Source: CAZXTR01 sp964643615 (GTDB lineage: Bacteria > Pseudomonadota > Alphaproteobacteria > CAAHEQ01 > UBA3637). From it: a stretch of DNA of 5,199 nt. Below the pieces are notes generated by a model, which was not told where the DNA came from, searched no databases, and worked only from the letters and a program-made list of their open reading frames with translations. This document shows positions 1 through 5,017 of this stretch, piece by piece (within the stretch, counting starts at the first letter, position 1; each line of letters opens with the position of its first letter). The DNA is taken from NCBI GenBank assembly GCA_964643615.1, contig CAZXTR010000050.1, positions 1 through 5,199 of the forward strand, given 5' to 3'. The translations under genes were made by a program, and so were the position numbers.

Positions 1-16
1 AAAAAGGAGCCTTAAC
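1..16 (+). repeat. Direct repeat, copy 1 (carries the ribosome binding site of the 55-aa gene)
   Basis: The 16 bases AAAAAGGAGCCTTAAC occur here and again exactly at 170-185. In this copy AAGGAG serves as ribosome binding site for the ATG at 17. In the second copy the same bases form the left arm and loop of a terminator. The window edge prevents seeing whether the repeat extends further left. Confidence 0.8.
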
Positions 17-184
17 ATGGGAAAATCTTTTGATATGAGCTTAATAAAAGACAAACCCGCAAATATTATGTCGTCTGAGAAAGCGTTGAAGGACATTGAA
101 CCATTTAATTGGTCGGAAGATGTTTTAAACGGAAAAACTAAAGTGACCTTTGTTTTAGCAGAAGATACAAAAAAGGAGCCTTAA
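17..184 (+). CDS. Small hypothetical protein, 55 aa
   Basis: A 55-codon ORF begins MGKSFDMSLIKDKPANIM and ends EDTKKEP. I do not recognise its family. The start is supported by a strong ribosome binding site, AAGGAG at 4-9, seven bases before the ATG. The protein is hydrophilic and lysine/aspartate rich, with no signal peptide, membrane segment or cysteine. It has two aromatic residues in a PFNWS motif near residues 33-37. Its TAA stop lies in the loop of the intrinsic terminator at 171-195, so it is probably the last gene of a transcription unit entering from the left. It lies upstream of the phage early promoter, where lysogeny-module genes are often found, but nothing in the sequence assigns it a role. 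Confidence 0.6.
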   Translation: MGKSFDMSLIKDKPANIMSSEKALKDIEPFNWSEDVLNGKTKVTFVLAEDTKKEP

Positions 185-185
185 C
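170..185 (+). repeat. Direct repeat, copy 2 (left arm and loop of terminator)
   Basis: This is an exact second copy of the 16 bases at 1-16. It includes the last codons and TAA stop of the 55-aa ORF and forms the left arm and loop of the hairpin at 171-195. Confidence 0.8.
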
Positions 186-200
186 GGTTCCTTTTATTTA
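171..200 (+). terminator. Intrinsic terminator, probably bidirectional
   Basis: Bases 171-180 (AAAAGGAGCC) pair with 186-195 (GGTTCCTTTT) as a 10-bp stem containing one G-U pair, closed by the five-base loop TTAAC. A T-rich tract, TTTTATTTA, follows on the + strand. On the - strand the stem runs into six Ts (complement of A169-A174), so it could also stop leftward transcription. The stop codon of the 55-aa ORF (182-184) is in the loop, so translation to the end would cover the left arm. Confidence 0.8.
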
Positions 201-279
201 TAGTCAAAACTTCCTATCAAAATTAGTCTTTTGTCCATATTTATTGAATATAACCAAATTGTAACATTATTATAAAATA

Positions 280-313
280 AAAGTGGTATAATTTTACCAA
301 TTGTTACCACTTT
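280..313. promoter_or_regulatory. Operator-like inverted repeat over weak promoter elements
   Basis: AAAGTGGTA (280-288) and TACCACTTT (305-313) are perfect 9-base inverted arms, 16 bases apart. Nested inside are TGGTA (284-288)/TACCA (295-299), and the direct repeat TTACCA at 294-299 and 304-309 with a period of 10 bases, one helical turn. The arms enclose an extended -10 element, TGGTATAAT (284-292), on the + strand. A possible leftward promoter overlaps them. The large spacer and lack of a U tract favour a protein-binding site over a terminator. It probably binds a phage repressor or the small XRE protein; which one is inference. Confidence 0.6.
284..292 (+). promoter_or_regulatory. Possible extended -10 promoter
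   Basis: TGG followed by TATAAT (287-292) is a perfect TGN-TATAAT extended -10. No good -35 lies 16-18 bases upstream; TTGTAA at 259-264 is 22 bases away. If active, it would start near 299 and add a second rightward transcript through the operator into the regulator gene. Confidence 0.35.
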
Positions 314-318
314 GTAAA
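291..318 (-). promoter_or_regulatory. Possible leftward promoter
   Basis: On the - strand TTTACA (complement of 313-318) and TAAAAT (complement of 291-296) each match consensus at five of six bases and are 16 bases apart. It overlaps the inverted repeat at 280-313. A transcript would begin near 284 and meet the bidirectional terminator at 171-195 without crossing any recognisable gene. The AT content here is about 83% in 241-300, so a chance match is possible. Confidence 0.3.
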
Positions 319-349
319 GAAATATTTATTAAAAAGTGCAAAAAAGGTA

Positions 350-377
350 TTGACACGGTTCGACAAGATGATATAAT
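350..377 (+). promoter_or_regulatory. Main rightward early promoter
   Basis: TTGACA (350-355) and TATAAT (372-377) are both perfect consensus hexamers with a 16-base spacer, so this should be a strong housekeeping-sigma promoter. Transcription would start near 384, inside the operator-like repeat at 377-397 and about 28 bases before the regulator's ATG. It is the only strong promoter seen in the window and probably drives the early operon. Confidence 0.9.
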
Positions 378-397
378 GGTAACAAACGCGAACAAAA
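377..397 (+). repeat. Operator-like repeat, copy 1, on the transcription start
   Basis: The core AACAAACGCGAACAAAA (381-397) contains AACAAA twice with a 10-base period. It matches 679-699 at 19 of 21 positions. It overlaps the last base of the -10 box and the predicted start site and ends just before the AGGAGGTG ribosome binding site. Binding here would block the promoter at 350-377, so it is a candidate operator. Confidence 0.65.
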
Positions 398-411
398 GAG
401 GAGGTGAAAGA

Positions 412-678
412 ATGAAGAAACCTGCATTCCCAATTTTAGCACAGCTTATGGCAAAACACGGTATAAGCCGCAGCGACATATCCGAGGTAATCGGCCTATC
501 ATATCGCAACACTCTAAAAAAAATAAACGGTGAAACAAAATTTGATCTTGTTGAGGCTGGGAAAATAACAAAAACTTTTAGAGGCTTAGGCGAAAAAATA
601 ACAGAAAACATTACATATGAAGGTGGGATAAGAGAAGCAACCAGACCCATCATGATAGACGATATTTTTTTCTCCTAG
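412..678 (+). CDS. Small XRE-family (Cro-like) helix-turn-helix regulator, 88 aa
   Basis: The protein is a single short DNA-binding domain. Residues 8-37 (LAQLMAKHGISRSDISEVIG, then LSYRNTLKKI) fit the XRE pattern, with the helix-turn-helix at about 18-37. FDLVEAGKITKTF (44-56) resembles the helix that follows in phage Cro-like proteins. The tail MIDDIFFS is like the acidic-hydrophobic ends of that group. The frame is open back to an ATG-less stretch at 301, but ATG 412 is chosen because AGGAGGTG (399-406) sits ideally before it and the promoter at 350-377 would start near 384. It is the first gene of the operon, and repeats flanking it (377-397, 679-699) suggest autoregulation. In phage of this type such proteins control the lysis-lysogeny choice; that role is inferred. 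Confidence 0.85.
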   Translation: MKKPAFPILAQLMAKHGISRSDISEVIGLSYRNTLKKINGETKFDLVEAGKITKTFRGLGEKITENITYEGGIREATRPIMIDDIFFS

Positions 679-699
679 TGGAAACAAACGTGAACAAAA
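679..699 (+). repeat. Operator-like repeat, copy 2, before the antirepressor
   Basis: This copy directly follows the TAG stop (676-678) of the XRE gene and precedes the antirepressor's AAGGAG site (708-713). It differs from 377-397 at only two positions (682 and 691) and keeps the AACAAA pair with a 10-base period. I see no -10/-35 pair next to it, so it may act as an internal operator or roadblock, or be a remnant of duplication of the leader. Confidence 0.65.
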
Positions 700-720
700 T
701 ACAAAGGAAGGAGAATACAG

Positions 721-1458
721 ATGAACGAGTTAATCAAAATCCAGACCAATGAAAGCGGACAAGCAGTATCGGCTAGAGATTTACATGAAGCGTTAGGTAT
801 GCAGAAAGATTTTTCGGATTGGTTCAAGTATCAAGCCGGAAAACTGGGACTAACAGAAGAAATGGACTTTACCCCAATTTTGGGGAGCAAAACCGAGGGC
901 AGCGGAGGGCACAACAAAATAGACTACATAATGTCACTCGACACAGCCAAGCACATTGCCATGATGTCCGGTGGTGAGAATGCCCACAAAATCCGTGAGT
1001 ATTTTATCCGGGTCGAAAAACAATGGAATAGCCCCGAAATGGTAATGGCTCGAGGGCTTCAAATGGCAAATAAGCGTATCGAGGGGTTAACACTTCAATT
1101 ATCCATGAAAGACCAAATCATCAAGGAATTAAAGCCCAAAGCAGACTACACAGACAGCATTTTAAAGAATAAAGGGCTAGTCACCATTACCCAAATAGCC
1201 AAAGATTACGGTATGAGCGGTCAAGAAATGAACGAGTTACTTCACGATCTGGGCGTACAGTACAAGCAATCCGGGCAATGGTTGCTCTATCTAAAATATC
1301 ACGACAAGGGATATACCCATTCGGAAACAATCGACATTACTCGTTCAGACGGACGACCTGACGTAAAGATGAACACCAAATGGACGATGAAAGGCAGGCT
1401 TTTCGTTTACGGGCTTTTGAAAGACAACGATATACTCCCTGTTATTGAAAGGGGTTAA
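721..1458 (+). CDS. Phage antirepressor, AntA/AntB N-terminus with KilAC C-terminus, 245 aa
   Basis: Residues 17-38 (SARDLHEALGMQKDFSDWFKYQ region) and 66-96 (KIDYIMSLDTAKHIAMMSGGENAHKIREYFI region) are the hallmark blocks of the AntA/AntB domain. A likely coiled segment lies at about 115-140. Residues 145-243, with the ITQIAKDYGMSGQEMNELL helix-turn-helix-like block and the ending YGLLKDNDILPVIE, are a KilAC domain. Length and domain order are normal, so it appears intact. AAGGAG (708-713) lies seven bases before the ATG. AntA-type antirepressors inactivate a phage repressor by protein contact, and KilAC is thought to bind DNA; the actual target here is not visible. It follows the XRE gene by 42 bases and is probably cotranscribed with it. 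An operator-like repeat lies in that gap. Confidence 0.95.
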   Translation: MNELIKIQTNESGQAVSARDLHEALGMQKDFSDWFKYQAGKLGLTEEMDFTPILGSKTEGSGGHNKIDYIMSLDTAKHIAMMSGGENAHKIREYFIRVEKQWNSPEMVMARGLQMANKRIEGLTLQLSMKDQIIKELKPKADYTDSILKNKGLVTITQIAKDYGMSGQEMNELLHDLGVQYKQSGQWLLYLKYHDKGYTHSETIDITRSDGRPDVKMNTKWTMKGRLFVYGLLKDNDILPVIERG

Positions 1459-1466
1459 AAAAGGAA

Positions 1467-2021
1467 ATGGAAATTTGGAAGAGCGTAAAAGGATACGAGG
1501 GTATTTATCAAGTTTCTAATTTTGGAAGAGTTAGGAATTGTAACAATGGCTGTATCCTGAAATCGCACAAAGAACGGAAAGGGTATCTCCGAGTAGGGCT
1601 AAGCAAGGGTGCAAAGCAGACGGCACACTATGTCCACCAATTAGTAGCAAAAGCGTTTATACCCAACCCTGACGCGTTACCACAAGTAAACCACAAAGAC
1701 GAAATCCCATCCAATAATAACGCTGACAACCTTGAATGGTGTGACAATAAATATAACTGTAATTATGGGCTGCGGTCAAAAAGAATATCGGACGCAATGT
1801 CAAAACGGGTATACCAGTATGATAAAAAATTACATTTTATTAGAAGCTGGGCAAGCGCGAGAGAGCCAGAACAATACGGGTTTAACCACGCCCATATAGC
1901 GTCGTGTTGCAGGAATGAAAGGAAAACACACAAGAGCTACATTTGGAGTTATTCGCCTATTTACGCGTTGTTAAGAAAACATGACATTTTGCCGCTTATT
2001 GAGCAAGAAATTCTAGTTTAA
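1467..2021 (+). CDS. Homing-type HNH endonuclease with NUMOD4 and NUMOD1, plus a KilAC-like tail, 184 aa
   Basis: The N-terminus MEIWKSVKGYEGIYQVSNFG is a NUMOD4 motif and fixes the start. The HNH_3 nuclease core covers about 53-97: YVHQLVAKAFIPNP with H57, VNHKD with N75-H76, NADNLEW at 85-91 and a final N94/N97, so metal and catalytic residues look intact. Residues 113-162 (RVYQYDKKLHFIRSW to KSYIWSYS) match the DNA-binding NUMOD1 repeat. Residues 166-179, YALLRKHDILPLIE, are unlike this family but match the end of the upstream antirepressor. The gene starts eight bases after the antirepressor stop. Its AAGG (1461-1464) is only two bases from the ATG, so translation probably depends on coupling or on AGGGG at 1450-1454. 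Such genes are usually selfish mobile elements that cut a site in related phages lacking them. Confidence 0.93.
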   Translation: MEIWKSVKGYEGIYQVSNFGRVRNCNNGCILKSHKERKGYLRVGLSKGAKQTAHYVHQLVAKAFIPNPDALPQVNHKDEIPSNNNADNLEWCDNKYNCNYGLRSKRISDAMSKRVYQYDKKLHFIRSWASAREPEQYGFNHAHIASCCRNERKTHKSYIWSYSPIYALLRKHDILPLIEQEILV

Positions 2022-2048
2022 TCAATTTTTTTAGGAGGATGTTTTAAA

Positions 2049-2680
2049 ATGGCAAAAGCTAAAGCAACAGAGCAGGTAGTAGATATTCCTGCAATTAATA
2101 TTAAGAAATTTCAAATTACTATCGTGGGTGACAGCTCACTAATAGTGCATAGGTTTGCTGAAAAAGCAAGAAAAGAGCTTCTCGACAGAGCCATGCAAAA
2201 AGCAAAAGCCGGGAGAGAAGCCAAAGAACCCGTCAAAGAATTTATTGATAGTTTATATTGGTTATCAGACAAGCCTGAAAAAAACACAGAAGAAGCATTT
2301 GAAAAGGCTATTAAAACAGGCGCAAGGTTTGGGTTTCCGTCTATTGCATTTAAAGCGGCGGCAGTTGCGGCAGGTTATAGATGCGGAATAACAAAGAATA
2401 TGACGGTTGCTAATGGTGCTTTTCATATTGATGGTGAACTCGTTGAAATAAACGGTACACCTGAAATGAGAGAAGATGTTGTCCGTTTATCAGGGATAGG
2501 CTCACCACCTGAAATTCGTTACCGTGGAGAGTTTAAGAATTGGGAAGCCACTTTTACAGTTAAGTACAATGCAAGCGTTTTCAGCGCAGAACAGATTATC
2601 AATCTTTTCAACCTTGGTGGTTTTGCTTGCGGAATTGGCGAATGGCGTCCGGAGAAAAAAGGCAGTTACGGAATGTACCA
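2049..2680 (+). CDS. Conserved phage protein of unknown function, 3' end lost in assembly gap
   Basis: The 210 residues seen run from MAKAKATEQVVDIPAI to EWRPEKKGSYGMY. They resemble a protein of roughly 215-230 residues common in Bacillota siphophage early regions near recombination genes. Recognisable blocks are IVGDSSLIVHRF (25-36), GARFGFPSIAFKAA (91-104), EMREDVVR (139-146), RYRGEFKNW (157-165) and the terminal GIGEWRPEKKGSYGMY (195-210). In remembered relatives that last block is within a few residues of the stop, so this gene probably ends inside the N run. The function is not known to me. AGGAGG (2033-2038) lies ten bases before the ATG. The frame continues through the Ns to 3221, but I treat that as accidental because the remainder belongs to a different phage family. 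A genuine fusion cannot be excluded from the sequence alone. Confidence 0.8.
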
Positions 2681-2780
2681 NNNNNNNNNNNNNNNNNNNN
2701 NNNNNNNNNNNNNNNNNNNNNNNNNNNNNNNNNNNNNNNNNNNNNNNNNNNNNNNNNNNNNNNNNNNNNNNNNNNNNNNN
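2681..2780. other. Assembly gap of 100 Ns
   Basis: Exactly 100 unknown bases are typical of a scaffold gap whose true length was not measured. It probably hides the stop of the gene at 2049, a ribosome binding site, and the start of the gene read from 2781. The reading frame across it has no meaning. Confidence 0.97.
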
Positions 2781-3221
2781 GAGCGTTTTCCCGTTAAGGC
2801 ACAAACAGCAGGTGAGGAATTAGAGCGAATACAGTCGCAATATAACGGTATATCCCCACAAGTTGTAGTAGAGGAATCAAAGCCCAAAGATGCAATATTG
2901 CACAAGTGTTTTGAATGGAATGATACAAAGGCAGCAGACAAGTACAGAGAACAGCAAGCTAGAGTATTAATAGCAAACATTGTCACGGTCAAGATTGAAG
3001 ATGAACAAGAGGAAATTAAACCCGTCAGAGCGTTTATTAATGTTTTTGATTGTGACGAACCCGCAAAGTATGTATCGCTAGAAACCGCATTAAATGATGA
3101 AAATTACAAAAAACAAATGCTTGATAGCGCGCTTAAAGAGCTTAAATCATTTCAACAGAAATACAGTAATCTGCAAGAATTGACAGAAGTTTTCAGCGCA
3201 ATTAACAAAATATCAGCTTAA
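2781..3221 (+). CDS. Conserved phage protein of unknown function, 5' end lost in assembly gap
   Basis: The 146 residues visible begin ERFPVKAQTAGEELERI and end FSAINKISA. They match my recollection of a separate early phage protein of about 150-165 residues with the pattern pVkAQxxGEelerI, SPQVVVEESKPKDAILH, CFEWNDTKAADKYREQQAR, and a C-terminal helical part SALKELKSFQQKYSNLQELTEVF. Only about 5-15 residues, including the start, appear missing. No enzymatic motif is visible. The last 45 residues are probably a helical or coiled segment. This family often follows the preceding one in phage early operons, which supports two adjacent genes instead of one 390-residue protein. Its TAA at 3219-3221 is 21 bases before the next gene. 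Confidence 0.78.
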   Translation, partial: ERFPVKAQTAGEELERIQSQYNGISPQVVVEESKPKDAILHKCFEWNDTKAADKYREQQARVLIANIVTVKIEDEQEEIKPVRAFINVFDCDEPAKYVSLETALNDENYKKQMLDSALKELKSFQQKYSNLQELTEVFSAINKISA

Positions 3222-3242
3222 AGCCAGAAGGGAGAAAGAACC

Positions 3243-3419
3243 ATGATAGACAAATACGGTTATAGCTACATGGTTGTCTGTGACAATTGCGGCGAAGGTG
3301 CAGAGGCTGACACTTGGGATGATGCACTAGAGCTCATGCGTGACGATGGATGGCAGAAGAAGAAGAACGGCAATAGTTGGAATCATTATTGCCCTGAATG
3401 TAAGGAGAAAAAGAAATGA
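3243..3419 (+). CDS. Small zinc-ribbon phage protein, 58 aa
   Basis: A 58-codon gene with C13-x2-C16 (VCDNCGEGA) and C50-x2-C53 (YCPECKEKKK) pairs, predicted to hold one zinc ion. Between them are TWDDALELMRDDGWQKKKNG and a tryptophan-rich strand, typical of short phage zinc-ribbon proteins in which a helix ends in the DGW motif. A good site, AAGGGAG (3228-3234), lies eight bases before the ATG. The TGA overlaps the ATG of the next gene as ATGA, so the two are probably translationally coupled. The role is unknown; such proteins may bind nucleic acid or a protein partner, which is inference. Confidence 0.85.
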   Translation: MIDKYGYSYMVVCDNCGEGAEADTWDDALELMRDDGWQKKKNGNSWNHYCPECKEKKK

Positions 3420-3718
3420 GCCAGAGAAGTTTTTACCGTGGAATATTCGTACTTATGACAGTTTTGTGTCTGCTTTTATTCGTTATCTTAATTACACTTC
3501 TAACCCGTGACAGTTGGCATCTTATCGAAACAGGCCACATTATAGCCATGATAGCAGTATTCGCATTGTTTCCGGTCTATGGTCTTATGTGCCACTACAT
3601 GGGAAAACTGGACGAGCGCAACCGCCAGAGGGCAAGAATCAACGATTTTGTATCTACTTATTACACGACAGAACCGCACGGAATCAAATTCAGCCAGAAG
3701 CACAGAGATTACATATAA
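3416..3718 (+). CDS. Two-helix membrane protein of unknown function, 100 aa
   Basis: Two hydrophobic stretches, about residues 10-30 (IFVLMTVLCLLLFVILITLL) and 42-61 (IIAMIAVFALFPVYGLMCHY), are separated by a short polar loop, TRDSWHLIETGH. Arginines before the first helix (R4, R8) and the basic stretch after the second (KLDERNRQRARI) predict a hairpin with both ends in the cytoplasm. The last 40 residues form a soluble tail. AAGGAG (3402-3407) is eight bases upstream, and the start overlaps the stop of the zinc-ribbon gene. I do not recognise the family. In an early phage operon it could be a superinfection-exclusion or membrane-anchoring protein, but there is no motif to show it. Confidence 0.8.
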   Translation: MSQRSFYRGIFVLMTVLCLLLFVILITLLTRDSWHLIETGHIIAMIAVFALFPVYGLMCHYMGKLDERNRQRARINDFVSTYYTTEPHGIKFSQKHRDYI

Positions 3719-3791
3719 AAAAAGAACCCCATCAAAGGGGCTAAAGTAAAATCTCTATTTTAAAAATATCACAAGTGGGAGGAAAACACAA

Positions 3792-4082
3792 ATGGATATT
3801 AACGAAAAAGTAATTATGTCACTTGAAACTTACAATAAATTATTCCTTGAAAACGCAACACTAAAGCATGAGCTGGATATAGCAAAAAAGAAGATAGAAG
3901 GAATATTCGAGTTTGAACCTATATACAGTGTCGAAAATCGTATGTCTGTGGCACTAACGGTAAGTGGTCAAGCTTTATATGAAGAATTCGCTGCGGCTCA
4001 CCCAGAGTACAAATTTGATTCATCTAAACGTGTTAATTTTTATTCGGTAGCAGAGAAAAAGGCGGTCGAGGAAGATGCTTGA
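3792..4082 (+). CDS. Hypothetical phage protein with N-terminal coiled coil, 96 aa
   Basis: Residues 8-38 (IMSLETYNKLFLENATLKHELDIAKKKIEGI) have the heptad-like spacing of a short coiled coil. The remainder, from FEFEPIYSVENRMSV to the acidic end KKAVEEDA, has no motif I recognise. GGGAGG (3777-3782) lies nine bases before the ATG. A second ATG at residue 9 is less well placed. There is a 73-base gap behind the membrane-protein gene with no convincing terminator or promoter. The end overlaps the next gene by eight bases, so these two are likely coupled. The function is unknown; dimerisation through the coil is inference. Confidence 0.82.
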   Translation: MDINEKVIMSLETYNKLFLENATLKHELDIAKKKIEGIFEFEPIYSVENRMSVALTVSGQALYEEFAAAHPEYKFDSSKRVNFYSVAEKKAVEEDA

Positions 4083-4341
4083 ATACTTCCCCGAACCCGA
4101 AGAAGCCAAAGCCGACAGCCATTGCGAGAATTGCGGCAAGGCCCTGTACGTGGGCGACGCCATAGTAGACGACGATGGGCATATATGCGGTGATTGCATG
4201 GACAAAACAGCGTTAAAACGTGCAACGCGAAAAGATTTTATCGAATTTATCACATCGTGCAACTTGGAAGATCAATTTACACAATGGTATTACGGCGACA
4301 ATATACGGACCTTAGAAATCGAGGAGGGTTTTAATGGATAA
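4075..4341 (+). CDS. Zinc-ribbon protein, 88 aa
   Basis: C17-x2-C20 (CENCGKAL) and C38-x2-C41 (CGDCMDK) form a predicted zinc ribbon in the first half; residues 45-88 are a helical, charged tail with FIEFITSC and QWYYGDN. The start overlaps the previous gene by eight bases, and the end overlaps the following Rad52-like gene by eight bases, so all three are probably translated together. The 100 bases 4081-4180 are 59% GC, against roughly 40% around them, which suggests that the zinc-ribbon half was acquired by recombination. Its cysteine blocks closely resemble the C-terminal zinc ribbon of the next gene's product, so it may act in the same recombination step; this is inferred. Confidence 0.85.
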   Translation: MLEYFPEPEEAKADSHCENCGKALYVGDAIVDDDGHICGDCMDKTALKRATRKDFIEFITSCNLEDQFTQWYYGDNIRTLEIEEGFNG

Positions 4342-4996
4342 GTCAATGCTTGAACAACTCCAAACTCCGTTTTATGAATCAGATATCGAATGGCGCATCG
4401 GTAAAGTTATTGAAGATAAAAACATCGGTCTTGCAATGGCGTACATAACCAACAGGGCAATACAGGCAAGGCTTGACGATGTATGCGGCTCGTTTGGATG
4501 GAAAAATGAATTTGTTGAATGGGGAGATAAAGGGCAATTATGTGGCATCTCCATATGGGATGAAGAAAAAAAACAATGGGTTACTAAATGGGACGGAGCA
4601 GACGACACGAACTTTGAAGCCACAAAAGGTGGCCTATCTCAAGCCATGAAGCGTGCTGCGTATCAATGGGGCATAGGACGGTATCTTTACAATCTGCCGC
4701 CCCAATGGGTTGATGTGGAGAAAAAAGGCAACACCTGGTTAATGAAGGGAACGCCTAAAATCCCTATGTGGGCGCTTCCAGACACTAAAGCAGAATACAT
4801 ATGCGAAAGATGCCAGAATCCACTAATTGAAGGTGATGGCAAAACAATACCTCAGATTGTAGTTGGCTCTAAAAAGATATTTGACGGTAAAACGTATTGC
4901 CTTGATTGCATGAATATTGAATGGAAAGCCAAGCAACAAGCCAAGAAGCAACAAAGGATAATTAATTCCAAAGATACGCCAGAATGTTTAAAGTAA
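4334..4996 (+). CDS. Rad52/22-family single-strand annealing protein with C-terminal zinc ribbon, 220 aa
   Basis: Residues 12-126 carry the Rad52/Sak-type core: PFYESDIEWRIGKVIEDKN, GLAMAYITNRAIQARLDDVCG, FGWKNEFVEW, WDGADDTNFEATKGGLSQ and MKRAAYQWGIGRYLYNLP followed by QWV. This family anneals complementary single strands and forms ring-like oligomers, and in phages supports recombination-dependent replication and repair. Residues 157-192 add C157-x2-C160 (CERC) and C189-x2-C192 (CLDC), a zinc ribbon, followed by a lysine/glutamine-rich helix (KAKQQAKKQQR) likely to contact DNA or a partner. GAGGAGG (4321-4327) is six bases before ATG 4334, which overlaps the preceding gene. The domain call is confident; the name sak is not used because the phage subfamily cannot be fixed by eye. 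Confidence 0.92.
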   Translation: MDKSMLEQLQTPFYESDIEWRIGKVIEDKNIGLAMAYITNRAIQARLDDVCGSFGWKNEFVEWGDKGQLCGISIWDEEKKQWVTKWDGADDTNFEATKGGLSQAMKRAAYQWGIGRYLYNLPPQWVDVEKKGNTWLMKGTPKIPMWALPDTKAEYICERCQNPLIEGDGKTIPQIVVGSKKIFDGKTYCLDCMNIEWKAKQQAKKQQRIINSKDTPECLK

Positions 4997-5017
4997 CCAA
5001 AGACTAATAATGAACTA

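Noticed and set aside
184..284. Peptides of 8 and 14 codons in the possible leftward RNA, as a signalling-peptide gene
   Set aside because: No ribosome binding site and no secretion signal; known phage communication peptides come from longer precursors.
301..411. Extended start for the XRE protein giving 125 residues
   Set aside because: The extension would include the -35 and -10 boxes and the operator repeat, and there is no ribosome binding site for it. ATG 412 has AGGAGGTG in place.
294..653. Open frame of 119 codons on the - strand
   Set aside because: It overlaps the XRE gene and the main promoter, has no ribosome binding site, and its hydrophobic translation matches nothing I know; it is the complement of a real coding frame.
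1447..1469. Programmed frameshift joining antirepressor and HNH genes at the A-rich TTAAAAAAGG
   Set aside because: Both proteins have complete standard domains, and the HNH starts with a canonical NUMOD4 methionine; simple translational coupling explains the short gap.
2524..2823. Open frames in other phases and on the - strand running through the N gap
   Set aside because: They exist only because Ns contain no stop codons and they overlap clear coding sequence.
3719..3750. Hairpin CCCC-ATCAAA-GGGG as a terminator after the membrane-protein gene
   Set aside because: Only four base pairs form (3727-3730 with 3737-3740) and no T tract follows. It may be a decayed terminator but cannot be supported.
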